Made by a program: the position numbers and the translations under genes. Below are positions 27,470 through 35,858 of a DNA stretch of 64,000 nt, in pieces. The notes below the pieces were generated by a model. That model searched no databases, was not told the origin of the DNA, and saw nothing but the letters and a program-made list of their open reading frames with translations. The stretch's first letter is position 1; the number at the start of each line of letters is the position of its first letter. Source of the stretch: Rheinheimera pacifica (lineage in GTDB: Bacteria > Pseudomonadota > Gammaproteobacteria > Enterobacterales > Alteromonadaceae); the NCBI RefSeq assembly GCF_024809855.1, contig NZ_JANUEM010000009.1, positions 62,001 to 126,000 of the forward strand. Reading direction: 5' to 3'.

Positions 27470-28867
27470 TTAAGTGACACTAAGTTGTTTAATGATCTGG
27501 GTTGCCAGTTTTTGTGCCTGGCTTCTCAGCTCATTTACAGCTGTACTCTCCCATAACTCACCACGTAAATTGCTACCCAGGGTAAATAATGCCGGTTGTG
27601 CCTGGCCGTGGCGGTTTAACACCATGAAACTGTCTACATCAGCAGCAATACCTAATTGAAATTTATCCTGTTGCAATAAGCCATCTTCCAGCATCTGGCA
27701 GATAAAATGGTGTGGCAGGTTACGCCAATCTGTTTCCGGCCCGGTACAATTGATAACTGCAGCAACATTTAGCTGGTGTTGCTGATGACTTTTCCGTTCA
27801 ATAAACTGCACCTGTACTCCATCAGCCTGCTGTTGCAACTGAACCAATTTACCGGCGTAAACCCGCAGGCTGCCTTCCAGTTGCAGGTGTTGCAAATAAT
27901 CGTGAATATGTAATGGCAGACGATGCCGGGCAACACCCCACAAATGGCGTATCTTTGATAAAAAGCGCTGTTTGTCGGCACCGGATAATCTACGCCATAA
28001 CTGTTGTGTATAAGGGCGTATTGCATCAATAACCGGTTCAGCAGAAATCCCCAGTTGTCTTACCAACCGGATGTGTTGGTGCACTATCTTAACCAGTTGA
28101 CGCAGTGACGTTGCTGCCAGTAATTCAGTTGAAAAATCCGGATAAGTTAAGCCATTGTGCCGGTGAGGCAGCATAGCGTAACCATGGCGCGACAACGAGA
28201 TGATAGGCTGTGTTATGCCATGCTGCCGTAAACTGAGTACTGTATCTGCCATCGTTAAACCGTTACCGAGTATTAATACCGGTTTAGTGTTATTGAGCAG
28301 TGTTTCGGGCAGCCTCTGCCAGGGGTTTTGCAGATAAAAAGTACTGCGTGCAAAGCTGGCGTCGGGTAATACCCTGTTGCCGGGTAGCTGGTTTCCGTTT
28401 GCCAGCACCACTATATCGGCGCAAAGCTGCTGTGTATTGTCCATGCTAAGCAGAAACTGTTGTTGGTGCGGTTTGCAGGCGATGATGGTAGCGGGAACAT
28501 GCCGCAGCTTTATCGCTTTACTTTGTGCTGCATGGACAGTTTGCTGCCAAATCTGCTTTATATACTCTCCGTAAAGTGCTCTTGGTAAAAAGGCCTGGGC
28601 AACAAAGTGTTGTGGCAGGTTGCTATACTGGGGTCGTGTCATTACCCAGTTAACAAAGTGCTCGGGTTGATCAGGAAACAAACTCATTTTGGCTGCATTA
28701 ACATTAAGCAGTAATCTGGTTGCATAAGGCTGATAAGCAGTACCGGTTAAAAAGGTCGGTTCAGGGTTTATCAATGACAACTGAACGGGTTGCTCCAGTT
28801 GCTGAACAAGCTGAGCTGCGGTGGCAGTGCCGGCAAAGCCACCACCAACAATAACAATATGCTTCAT
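27470..28867 (-). CDS. FAD/NAD(P)-binding protein
   Basis: A 465-residue flavoprotein-like protein with a Rossmann dinucleotide motif at the N-terminus (IVGGGFAGTATA, residues 6-17) and a second one around residue 200 (LILGNGLTMADTVLSL). This arrangement is that of the FAD-NAD(P)-binding family (pfam13454 type), whose members are often annotated only generally. GTAYQPYATRLLLNVNAAKMSLFPDQPEHF is the characteristic family segment. Substrate unknown. It converges with the lyase-type gene, with only 1 bp between them, and is divergent from the candidate small RNA and DUF1993 gene. Confidence 0.85.
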   Translation of the reverse strand: MKHIVIVGGGFAGTATAAQLVQQLEQPVQLSLINPEPTFLTGTAYQPYATRLLLNVNAAKMSLFPDQPEHFVNWVMTRPQYSNLPQHFVAQAFLPRALYGEYIKQIWQQTVHAAQSKAIKLRHVPATIIACKPHQQQFLLSMDNTQQLCADIVVLANGNQLPGNRVLPDASFARSTFYLQNPWQRLPETLLNNTKPVLILGNGLTMADTVLSLRQHGITQPIISLSRHGYAMLPHRHNGLTYPDFSTELLAATSLRQLVKIVHQHIRLVRQLGISAEPVIDAIRPYTQQLWRRLSGADKQRFLSKIRHLWGVARHRLPLHIHDYLQHLQLEGSLRVYAGKLVQLQQQADGVQVQFIERKSHQQHQLNVAAVINCTGPETDWRNLPHHFICQMLEDGLLQQDKFQLGIAADVDSFMVLNRHGQAQPALFTLGSNLRGELWESTAVNELRSQAQKLATQIIKQLSVT

Positions 28868-28977
28868 ATTTCCTACAGTTACCTATACAGGACTAGTTTT
28901 CCATTCTGCCATAGTGATACTTTTAATCTACTATATTCCTAAAAGAGATATAAAAATAATAATAACGTTATTTAAGT

Positions 28978-29062
28978 TATATTAAGATGATTGTGTAAGC
29001 GCTGCTTACTCCTGCTTTTTCACCTGTCTTTTCGCGGCACCTTTTGGCTGCCGCGTTTTTTT
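28978..29062 (+). ncRNA. Candidate small RNA or attenuated leader
   Basis: A TATATT -10-like box (28978-28983) is followed by a perfect hairpin GTAAGC-GCT-GCTTAC (28995-29009), then a pyrimidine-rich single-stranded stretch containing ACTCCTGC and CACCTG. It ends in a strong intrinsic terminator: stem CGCGGCA / TGCCGCG at 29033-29055 plus seven T. The predicted transcript is about 70 nt. It lies 46 bp upstream of the DUF1993 start, so it is either a free small RNA with an anti-Shine-Dalgarno-like linker or a terminated leader. No coding frame is apparent. The -35 element is poor. Confidence 0.5.
29033..29062 (+). terminator. Intrinsic terminator upstream of the DUF1993 gene
   Basis: A 7 bp GC-rich stem (CGCGGCA / TGCCGCG) followed directly by TTTTTTT. 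No protein gene ends upstream on this strand, so it must terminate either the candidate small RNA or the leader of the DUF1993 gene. Confidence 0.75.
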
Positions 29063-29108
29063 ACAGCGCAGGATACTGAATAAGGTTTTCTGGCACAGGA
29101 GAGACAAG

Positions 29109-29654
29109 ATGAGCGTAGGTTTATATGACGTCACCGTTCCGGTATTTATCCGCAGTTTAACCAATCTGGCCAGTTTACTACGCAAGGCGGGTTATCAGGC
29201 TGCGTTAAAAGGCTATCCGGCAGCGCTATTGTTGCAAAGCCGCTTATACCCGGATATGTATGAGTTGTCGCTGCAAATAAAACGTGCTGCTGATATTGCG
29301 CGTGAAACCATTGAGTTGTACAGCGGTAAAAACAGTGTCAGCTTTGTAGAGGAGGTGGTCAGTATTGAGCAACATATTGCTTATGTTAACCACAGTATCA
29401 GTTACCTGCTAACCATTGCCCCGCGCCAGTTTGAAGGTGTGCTGGAGCAAAGCTTCACCCTACCGCCTCAGCACGATGAGCGCTATACCTCACTTGGTTA
29501 TGCACTGTTTTATGCACTACCCAATTTTTATTTCCATATTACTACTGCCTATAACATTTTGCGCCATAACGGTGTGGAGATAGGTAAACAGGATTACCTG
29601 GGGCTGAATTTATATCGTAATCAAGGATTCCAGGATGCGGGTTCTGGTATTTAA
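29109..29654 (+). CDS. DUF1993 family protein
   Basis: A 181-residue soluble protein of the DUF1993 family, a mainly helical group of unknown function that includes DinB-like four-helix bundles. Recognisable segments are YDVTVPVFIRSLTNLASLL at the N-terminus and FYFHITTAYNILRHNGVEIGKQDYLG at the C-terminus, with His residues (His153, His163) in places where related proteins bind metal. The start has AGGAGA seven bases upstream. The next gene overlaps by 20 bp, so the two are probably cotranslated. Confidence 0.85.
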   Translation: MSVGLYDVTVPVFIRSLTNLASLLRKAGYQAALKGYPAALLLQSRLYPDMYELSLQIKRAADIARETIELYSGKNSVSFVEEVVSIEQHIAYVNHSISYLLTIAPRQFEGVLEQSFTLPPQHDERYTSLGYALFYALPNFYFHITTAYNILRHNGVEIGKQDYLGLNLYRNQGFQDAGSGI

Positions 29655-30192
29655 TGGCGCACCGCGCTATCACCATATTAATGTAACGCTGGCGCAGGTG
29701 TTTGCGCAGGCGGCAACAGAGCAGCCTGCAGCAACAGTGCAGGTGTTACATTTACACCAGATAGCGGCAGATTTGGGCAGATCTGAAAGTTTGCTGCAAT
29801 TGTCTGATACCGCTGCAGAAGCGTATCAGGATGTACTGGATGCTGACTTGCTGATTTTCAGTGTGCCGCAGTATGCGGCCGGGTTGCCGGGGCTGTTTAC
29901 ACACTTTTTTGATTTGCTTGATGTAACTGCGTTACGCGGCAAGGTGGCATTAATAGCGGCTACCGGCAGTGGCTTATATTCGCCTTTGCTGGATACACAG
30001 CTAAGGCCGCTGCTGGATCATTTTGGCTTGTTTGTTATGCCAATAGATAATTACCTGCCGAATTCTGCTTTTAGTACGTTACCCGGTATAAACAGCACCT
30101 TGCTTACCGACCAGCAAGCGCTGGCCCGTGTTCGCTTTAGTACCCAGCAAGCTACCAGCCTGGTAGCTGCCAAGCTACGATCAGTCGCTTAG
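29635..30192 (+). CDS. NAD(P)H-dependent FMN reductase (flavodoxin fold)
   Basis: A 185-residue flavodoxin-like reductase of the FMN_red/SsuE-like group. The FMN phosphate-binding start VLVFNGAPR is at the N-terminus. The second loop SVPQYAAGLPGLFTHFFDLLD corresponds to the conserved P-x-Y-x-x-x-x-P-x-x-x-K/T-x-x-x-D motif. It would supply reduced flavin to a monooxygenase; in sulfur islands that is often a sulfonate monooxygenase, which is not present here. AAGGA precedes the ATG, inside the overlapping DUF1993 gene. Confidence 0.87.
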   Translation: MRVLVFNGAPRYHHINVTLAQVFAQAATEQPAATVQVLHLHQIAADLGRSESLLQLSDTAAEAYQDVLDADLLIFSVPQYAAGLPGLFTHFFDLLDVTALRGKVALIAATGSGLYSPLLDTQLRPLLDHFGLFVMPIDNYLPNSAFSTLPGINSTLLTDQQALARVRFSTQQATSLVAAKLRSVA

Positions 30193-30325
30193 TGGTAAAC
30201 CGCGTTTGTCAGGGGGTAGGTTCTCTTATTTCTTTTTGGTATAGACAATCATAATTTGCTATTTATTGGTTATTTATATTCGTGTTTATGATAAAGCCGT
30301 CAACCGCTGCGCTAAGGAGCACAAC

Positions 30326-30493
30326 ATGACAGTAACTGATGAAGCCAAAGATGCGTTGCCGCAACTATTGGCATTACTGGAACGGTTGGTGGGCCAGATA
30401 GAGTTTGGTTCAGTAGAGCTGATTTTCCACCATGGCAAATTAGTGCAACTGGAAAAAAACGAGAAATTACGGCTGGAACACCAACCCAAATAG
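30326..30493 (+). CDS. YezD family small protein (DUF2292)
   Basis: A 55-residue protein of the YezD/DUF2292 family. The defining IEFGSVELIFHHGKLVQLEKNEKLRL segment (residues 25-50) is complete. The start at 30326 is fixed by a perfect AAGGAG seven bases upstream; the longer open frame from 30266 lacks such a site. YezD proteins are frequently encoded beside sulfate-assimilation and transport genes in diverse bacteria, and it is 67 bp upstream of sbp here. Function is unknown, with regulation of sulfur uptake as the usual guess. Confidence 0.85.
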   Translation: MTVTDEAKDALPQLLALLERLVGQIEFGSVELIFHHGKLVQLEKNEKLRLEHQPK

Positions 30494-30560
30494 CACTGCC
30501 CGCTGACCGGACCTCCGGAAGCCTTTGCCAATAATAAAATTATTAATAAAGGATTTCGAA

Positions 30561-31580
30561 ATGAAGATCAGCACTGTAGTTAAACACCTTACACTGGGCA
30601 CCGTATTGGCTGTCAGTAGTTTTATCGCTACTGCCAATACTACTATCCTAAATGTGTCTTACGACCCAACCCGCGAGTTTTACCGCGAATATAATCAGCT
30701 ATTTAGCAAACACTGGCAGGCACAGGGCAATGCAGCACCTACAGTGCGCCAGTCGCATGGTGGTTCTGGCTCACAGGCGCGTTCGGTAATCGACGGCCTG
30801 GACGCTGACGTAGTGACCCTGGCATTGGCCTATGATATTGACGCCCTGCACAACAATGGCAATTTGATCCCGGCCGACTGGCAAAGCAGGCTGGATAAAA
30901 ACAGCTCGCCTTATACATCTACCATAGTGCTGTTGGTGCGTAAGGGTAACCCGAAAAACATTAAAAACTGGGACGATTTAGTCCGCCCTGATGTAGAGGT
31001 TATTACCCCTAATCCGAAAACCTCCGGTGGTGCACGCTGGAACTATCTGGCGGCCTGGGGTTATGCGCTGAAAGAATATGGCTCGGAAGAAAAAGCCTAC
31101 GAATTTATAGAAAAGCTGTTTAAAAATGTGCCGGTGCTGGATTCCGGTGCCCGTGGTGCCACCAATACCTTTGTGCAACGTGGTATTGGTGACGTGTTTA
31201 TTGCCTGGGAAAACGAAGCCATTTTGTCGGTAGAGCAGTTAGGCAAAGGCCAGTTTGACATAGTGGTGCCCAGTGTCAGCATTTTGGCTGAACCGCCGGT
31301 AACAGTGGTGGATAAGAATGTTGACCGCAAAGGCACCCGCAAAGTGGCAGAGGCTTATTTACAGCATTTGTACAGTGACGAAGCCCAGCATCTGGCGGCT
31401 AAGCACTATTACCGGCCGTCTAACCCCGCTATTGCCAGCCAGTATGCAAGTGCCTTTCCTAAAGTAAACCTGTTTACTATTGATGAAGTGTTTGGTGGCT
31501 GGACCAAGGCGCAACAAACCCACTTTAACGATGGTGGCGTGTTCGACAAGGTTTTGGCATCTATCAATAAAAACCGTTAA
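30561..31580 (+). CDS. sbp: Sulfate-binding protein Sbp
   Basis: A 339-residue periplasmic sulfate-binding protein with a signal peptide ending near IATANT. The mature segments [67 protein letters not shown] and [11 protein letters not shown] match Sbp closely, in contrast to the CysP type at 18044. The start at 30561 has AAAGGA upstream. It heads sbp-cysT-cysW, a set with no ATPase gene of its own. Confidence 0.93.
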   Translation: MKISTVVKHLTLGTVLAVSSFIATANTTILNVSYDPTREFYREYNQLFSKHWQAQGNAAPTVRQSHGGSGSQARSVIDGLDADVVTLALAYDIDALHNNGNLIPADWQSRLDKNSSPYTSTIVLLVRKGNPKNIKNWDDLVRPDVEVITPNPKTSGGARWNYLAAWGYALKEYGSEEKAYEFIEKLFKNVPVLDSGARGATNTFVQRGIGDVFIAWENEAILSVEQLGKGQFDIVVPSVSILAEPPVTVVDKNVDRKGTRKVAEAYLQHLYSDEAQHLAAKHYYRPSNPAIASQYASAFPKVNLFTIDEVFGGWTKAQQTHFNDGGVFDKVLASINKNR

Positions 31581-31642
31581 TTATCTGACCAGTGCGCTGC
31601 CGCTGGCAGCGCCTTTAGCGACCCGACAACGCGGAGCCTTAT

Positions 31643-32479
31643 ATGGCAACTGTAGTATCCCGAACTGTGATCCCCGGCTTTGGCTTAACACTGGGGTTTT
31701 CCGTATTTTATCTGAGCTTATTATTTTTACTGCCGGTAGCCGGTTTACTGATCTTTACCCTGCAAATGAGTTGGGCCGATTTCTGGCAGGCTATCAGCCA
31801 CCCGCAGGTTGTTGCTTCATATAAACTGTCGTTTCTGGCGTCTTTTGCCGGTGCTACCATCAATGCGGTATTTGGCAGCCTGACGGCCTGGGTGTTAGTG
31901 CGCTACCGTTTTCCCGGCAAAAAGGTAGTAGATGCATTGGTTGATTTACCCTTTGCGCTGCCTACCGCAGTTGCGGGTATTGCTTTGGTAACACTGTATT
32001 CCACTACCGGCTGGGTGGGGCAATATCTGCAGATATGGAATATTCGTATCGCTTATTCTGAAATTGGTGTGATTATCGCCCTTACCTATATTGGTTTGCC
32101 GTTTGTGGTGCGCACCGTGCAGCCGGTACTGGCTGACTTTGAGAAGGAACTGGAAGAAGCCTCTGCCAGTTTAGGTGCCAGCCGCTGGACGACAGTAAGG
32201 CGGGTTATTTTACCGGCGTTGCTACCTGCTTTACTCACCGGTTATGCGCTGGCTTTCGCCCGGGCCTTGGGTGAATACGGCTCGGTTATTTTTATTTCCG
32301 GCAATTTGCCTTACCGCACTGAAATTACCCCGTTGCTGATTGTAGCCAAAGCCGAGCAATACGATTACCAGGGTGCAGCGGCTATTGGTGTGGTGATGTT
32401 AGTGGCGGCATTTTTGTTATTGCTGTTAATCAACGGTTTACAGTGGTGGACCAATAAACGCAATGGAGGTGCAGCATGA
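31643..32479 (+). CDS. cysT: Sulfate ABC permease CysT (second copy)
   Basis: A 278-residue permease subunit with about six transmembrane helices and the loop EEASASLGASRWTTVRRVILPALLP. GEYGSVIFISGNLPYRTEI is the CysT-specific segment. It is paralogous to the permease at 19051 but clearly diverged from it. A 62 bp gap separates it from sbp, and it overlaps the next gene by 4 bp. It should pair with the CysW at 32476 and use the CysA ATPase encoded at 16962. Confidence 0.93.
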   Translation: MATVVSRTVIPGFGLTLGFSVFYLSLLFLLPVAGLLIFTLQMSWADFWQAISHPQVVASYKLSFLASFAGATINAVFGSLTAWVLVRYRFPGKKVVDALVDLPFALPTAVAGIALVTLYSTTGWVGQYLQIWNIRIAYSEIGVIIALTYIGLPFVVRTVQPVLADFEKELEEASASLGASRWTTVRRVILPALLPALLTGYALAFARALGEYGSVIFISGNLPYRTEITPLLIVAKAEQYDYQGAAAIGVVMLVAAFLLLLLINGLQWWTNKRNGGAA

Positions 32480-33342
32480 CAGACGTTAGCGATGCAATAC
32501 CGGCAAAACCGCTGCAAAAAGCGACTACAGAGCCGCGCTGGGTACGTTATAGCTTAATCAGCATAGTGCTGCTGTTTTTAAGCCTGTTTTTACTGCTGCC
32601 GTTGTCAGTTGTGTTGTATGGTGCTTTTGAAGCCGGGCTTAAAGTGTGGTGGCAGGCCGTTACCGAGCCGGACGCCGTGGCCGCAATCAAGCTGACATTG
32701 TTTGTGCTGGTTATTGTGGTGCCGCTTAATGCTATTTTTGGTGTAGCAATAGCCTGGGCCGTAGCCAAGTTTGAATTTCGCGGTAAAACCCTGCTGGTAT
32801 CTATTATTGATATGCCGTTTGCGATATCACCGGTGGTAGTAGGGTTAATTTTCGTGATCTTTTTTGGCAGCCATGGCTGGTTGGGGCCCTGGCTACAGCA
32901 GCACGACATAAAAATTATTTTTGCTGTGCCCGGTATTGTTATCGTTATTTTGTTTGGCACTTTGCCGTTTGTCGCGCGCGAGCTTATACCGTTAATGCAG
33001 CAGCAGGGCAAAGATGAAGAAGAAGCCTCGTTAACCTTAGGTGCCAGTGGCTGGAAAACCTTCTGGTACGTTACGCTGCCTAATATTAAATGGGGCCTTA
33101 TTTACGGTGTTGTGCTGTGTAATGCCCGCGCTATGGGCGAGTTTGGTGCAGTAGCTGTGGTGTCGGGCCGTATTCGCGGCGAAACCAATACCATGCCATT
33201 GCATATTGAAGTGCTGTACAACGAATATATGTTTACTGCTGCTTTTGCGGTGTCATCTTTATTAACCGGTCTGGCGCTGGTTACCATAGTGGTAAAAAGC
33301 TATGTGGAATATAAAGACGAGCGTAAGCATAAAACAGCCTGA
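32476..33342 (+). CDS. cysW: Sulfate ABC permease CysW (second copy)
   Basis: A 288-residue permease subunit, six membrane helices, with PFAISPVVVGLIFVIFFG, EEEASLTLGASGWKTFWYVTLPNIKWG and GEFGAVAVVSGRIRGETNTMPLHIE identifying CysW. It has about 25 extra N-terminal polar residues compared with the first copy. It ends the sbp-cysT-cysW set; a bidirectional-looking hairpin follows 17 bp later. Confidence 0.93.
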   Translation: MTDVSDAIPAKPLQKATTEPRWVRYSLISIVLLFLSLFLLLPLSVVLYGAFEAGLKVWWQAVTEPDAVAAIKLTLFVLVIVVPLNAIFGVAIAWAVAKFEFRGKTLLVSIIDMPFAISPVVVGLIFVIFFGSHGWLGPWLQQHDIKIIFAVPGIVIVILFGTLPFVARELIPLMQQQGKDEEEASLTLGASGWKTFWYVTLPNIKWGLIYGVVLCNARAMGEFGAVAVVSGRIRGETNTMPLHIEVLYNEYMFTAAFAVSSLLTGLALVTIVVKSYVEYKDERKHKTA

Positions 33343-33351
33343 TTTGACGGT

Positions 33352-33374
33352 AAAAAAAGCCCCGCAAGCGGGGC
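33352..33374 (-). terminator. Intrinsic terminator for the porin transcript
   Basis: On the minus strand GCCCCG-CTTG-CGGGGC is followed by TTTTTTT, a standard intrinsic terminator for the leftward porin gene. On the plus strand the same hairpin follows cysW but has no T run. The MITE at 33461-33730 now separates it from the porin stop codon. Confidence 0.75.
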
Positions 33375-33460
33375 AACCAAAATGGTTATTTCAACAGGAG
33401 GAGGAAGGTGCATTTGCCAGTCCGTGGCGCTGCAATTCATCCATAAAAACGGTGTTACAT

Positions 33461-33730
33461 CTAGGGCTTGTTGACGTTTCAAGATTAAATTTTGTTCGCT
33501 CTGGCGGCGTTCTGAACGCGAAACAAGGAGCGAAGTTTAGTCATTCTAAATAAGCGACGAGTGACAAAGTGCAGAGCGCCGCCAGACGAACCCGAAGGGC
33601 AGCGCCTGGCCGGTCTTTCTGCTGCGTTAGTGCTCGTTTATGTAGAATAACTACACTGCACTCGCACTGCCTGGCATAAAAACCGGCCAGACTGCTGCAA
33701 AAAGAACCCTGAAACGTCAACAAGCCCTAG
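33461..33730. mobile_element. 270 bp MITE with 21 bp perfect terminal inverted repeats
   Basis: The ends carry the same 21 bp in inverted orientation (33461-33481 and 33710-33730), including GGGCTTGTTGACGTTTCA. There is no transposase frame. Inside, TCTGGCGGCG (33500-33509) pairs with CGCCGCCAGA (33577-33586), and CTGGCCGGT (33606-33614) pairs with ACCGGCCAG (33682-33690), so each half folds on itself. The outermost bases CTAG...CTAG can be read either as part of the repeat or as a CTAG target duplication; the latter would fit an IS5-type (YTAR) target. It is inserted 7 bp past the porin stop codon, between gene and terminator. Confidence 0.85.
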
Positions 33731-33737
33731 TAGCGGT

Positions 33738-34769
33738 TTAGAAGCTGTAAATAATACCCAGTGACAAACCAGAGTTGTTTTCGCCGGCAATAGCAGGGGC
33801 TGTTGTACCGCGGCCACCACCGGAGATACTGTAAAGTGCCGCATCATCGTTTGAAGTAATGCCGTAGGCAGCATATAAGGTCAGATCTTTACCCAGATTA
33901 CGGTCAACGCCTACTACTGCCAGGGTGGCACCGGTGTCCGGGGTGTCGTTATCACTTACCTGATACAACTGGGCGCGCAGTACATATTTATTCAGCTTGT
34001 AGCTGGCACCTGCACCATAAACATTACGATCACCGCCTGGAATATCGCTGGCATTTTGGTATAACGCCGATACCCGCAGCTGAGCACCAATATCGTAATA
34101 AGCCCCCAGCCGGATGGCTTTAGGGTCAATGCCCTCTATACCTTCAAAACTTTCATAAGCCGCCGCCAGATACAGGCCTTTTACTTCATAGGTTAAAGAG
34201 GTGCTGTAAGATTCGCGTACATTATCGGTGGTTGAGCCGGTAGTATTATGTGGTGTGTAATGAAAGGCTCAACTGATATTGTTAAATTGCGGGCTTTCAT
34301 AGGCGATGCCATTTTTAAAGCGTTCATCAAACACGTTACCAATATTACTGCTACCGGTATTAATACGGGTAAGGTTACGGATGTCGCCGATGCGATCACC
34401 AAACTGGTCTACCTTACTGCGAATGGCTTTTAGCGGGGTATCAAACTGGCCTGCTTTTAGCGTACCGAATTCGCCGCGCAGGCCAACATAAGAATCCCGG
34501 TCTGCAAACTGGCCGCTGCCTTCATCAAAACGAATGGTTTGCTCTAACTGGACAAAGGCTTCCAGACCGTCTTCCAGCTTGGTACTGGCACGAAAACCTA
34601 GCCTGCTGGAATTGCTGGATACATTGGTGCCGCTGTCTACGCCGTTATCCAGCTGATCCAGTGATAAATGTGCGCGGCCATAAATAGTTACATCAGCTGC
34701 CTGAGTAACGGCGCTGGTAACGGTGAGCAGCAACGCAGCCGCCACCTTACCTGTAGTAAAGGATGTCAT
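33738..34769 (-). pseudogene. Porin gene interrupted by one in-frame TGA
   Basis: A Gram-negative general porin of 343 codons with a signal peptide (ends TQAAD), the beta-strand start VTIYGRAHLSLDQL, RLGFRASTKLEDGLEAFVQLEQ and FADRDSYVGLRGEFGTLKAGQ, and a normal C-terminal strand ending in YSF. The only defect is TGA at 34269-34271, codon 167, in the context NNIS-stop-AFHYTPHN. Reading continues in the same frame to the end without another stop. A Trp codon (TGG) would fit the alternating strand pattern, so this looks like a recent G-to-A nonsense change, or a sequencing error. The truncated product could not form a barrel. Confidence 0.85.
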
Positions 34770-34887
34770 AGTGTTTTCCTGAATAATTTATTGTTGGTTT
34801 GGTGCGGCCCGGTTGGGCACTGGGGGGCAATGCTGCTGTAGTAAGGTAAATTTATACGTTAAAATCGAAATAGTAAATTGAGTTTTT

Positions 34888-34902
34888 ATTCTTTAAAAGA
34901 AT
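34888..34902. promoter_or_regulatory. Palindrome upstream of the porin gene
   Basis: ATTCTTT-A-AAAGAAT is a perfect 7 bp inverted repeat around one base, embedded in an AT-rich stretch 119 bp upstream of the porin start. It may be a regulator site or a UP-like element; no regulator is assigned. The rest of the 199 bp region shows no gene. Confidence 0.3.
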
Positions 34903-34968
34903 ATAAAATAAGTGAATGCACATTGCCTTCCGTGGCTCAGTAGCAGCAGTTCAGGGACATTACTGTCG

Positions 34969-35754
34969 TCAGAATACCGACAGCTTACTGTTAGCCAAAT
35001 CGGTTACCAGCATATGGCCCGGGCTGTGAGTAATGCAAAAATCTACTTTAGCATTGGCTATGGCTACCTGAGGGGTAACGCCGCAGGCCCAGAATACCGG
35101 CACTTCGCCCGGCTTTATTGTTACCGCATCGCCAAAATCCGGTTTATTAATGTCATTAATACCAATAGCGGCCGGGTCACCAAAATGCACCGGCGCGCCG
35201 TGCACCTGCGGAAAACGTGAGCAAATTTGGATTGCGCGTATTGCATCAAACGGTTTCATAGGCCGCATACTGACTACCATACCACCATGAAATACCCCGG
35301 CTGGTGTACAGGCGATATTGGTGCGGTACATGGGTACGTTAACTTTTTCTGTAATATTGCGGATTTCCAGGCCATCGGCCAGTAATGACTCTTCAAACGA
35401 GAAAGAACAGCCAATTAAAAACGTCACTAAATCATCGCGCCATACATCACGTACATCGGTTACTTCATCGGTTAGCTGGCCGTTTTTGAAAATACGGTAC
35501 TTTGGCAGATCGCTGCGGATATCCAGATCTTTTGCCAAAGCAGGCATATCAATGGCTCCGGGTGTTGCCGCCATACCCAACAGCGGGCAAGGCTTGGGGT
35601 TAAAGTGGCAAAATTGCAGAAAATCGGCGGCGTACTGTTTGGGTAATATCGCCATATTGGCCTGAACAAAACCCGGTGCAAAACCCGAAGTATTGCCGTT
35701 AAAGGCACCACTGCGGCACTGCTGGCGTAATTGGTAGGGGCTTAATGCTGTCAT
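34969..35754 (-). CDS. DUF1445 / YcsI family putative hydro-lyase
   Basis: A 261-residue protein of the DUF1445 (UPF0317, YcsI) family, annotated as putative hydro-lyases and related to D-glutamate cyclase. Hallmarks are [50 protein letters not shown], and near the C-terminus [13 protein letters not shown] followed by [12 protein letters not shown]. Length is normal and the start is clear. No pathway partner is adjacent, and its substrate in this organism cannot be told. Confidence 0.9.
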   Translation of the reverse strand: MTALSPYQLRQQCRSGAFNGNTSGFAPGFVQANMAILPKQYAADFLQFCHFNPKPCPLLGMAATPGAIDMPALAKDLDIRSDLPKYRIFKNGQLTDEVTDVRDVWRDDLVTFLIGCSFSFEESLLADGLEIRNITEKVNVPMYRTNIACTPAGVFHGGMVVSMRPMKPFDAIRAIQICSRFPQVHGAPVHFGDPAAIGINDINKPDFGDAVTIKPGEVPVFWACGVTPQVAIANAKVDFCITHSPGHMLVTDLANSKLSVF

Positions 35755-35858
35755 ACGAAGGTCCTTGAGCGAAATTCCGTTGTTATATTGCGCAGTGTGG
35801 CTGAAACCGTCCAGCGTAATACGGTAGTGTGCTGTAATTTATAGCCAGTTTTGTTGTA

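Noticed and set aside
33352-33460. Possible 17-residue peptide on the minus strand (MDELQRHGLANAPSSSC)
   Set aside because: No Shine-Dalgarno sequence, no similarity known to me, and it lies in the porin 3' untranslated region before the terminator.
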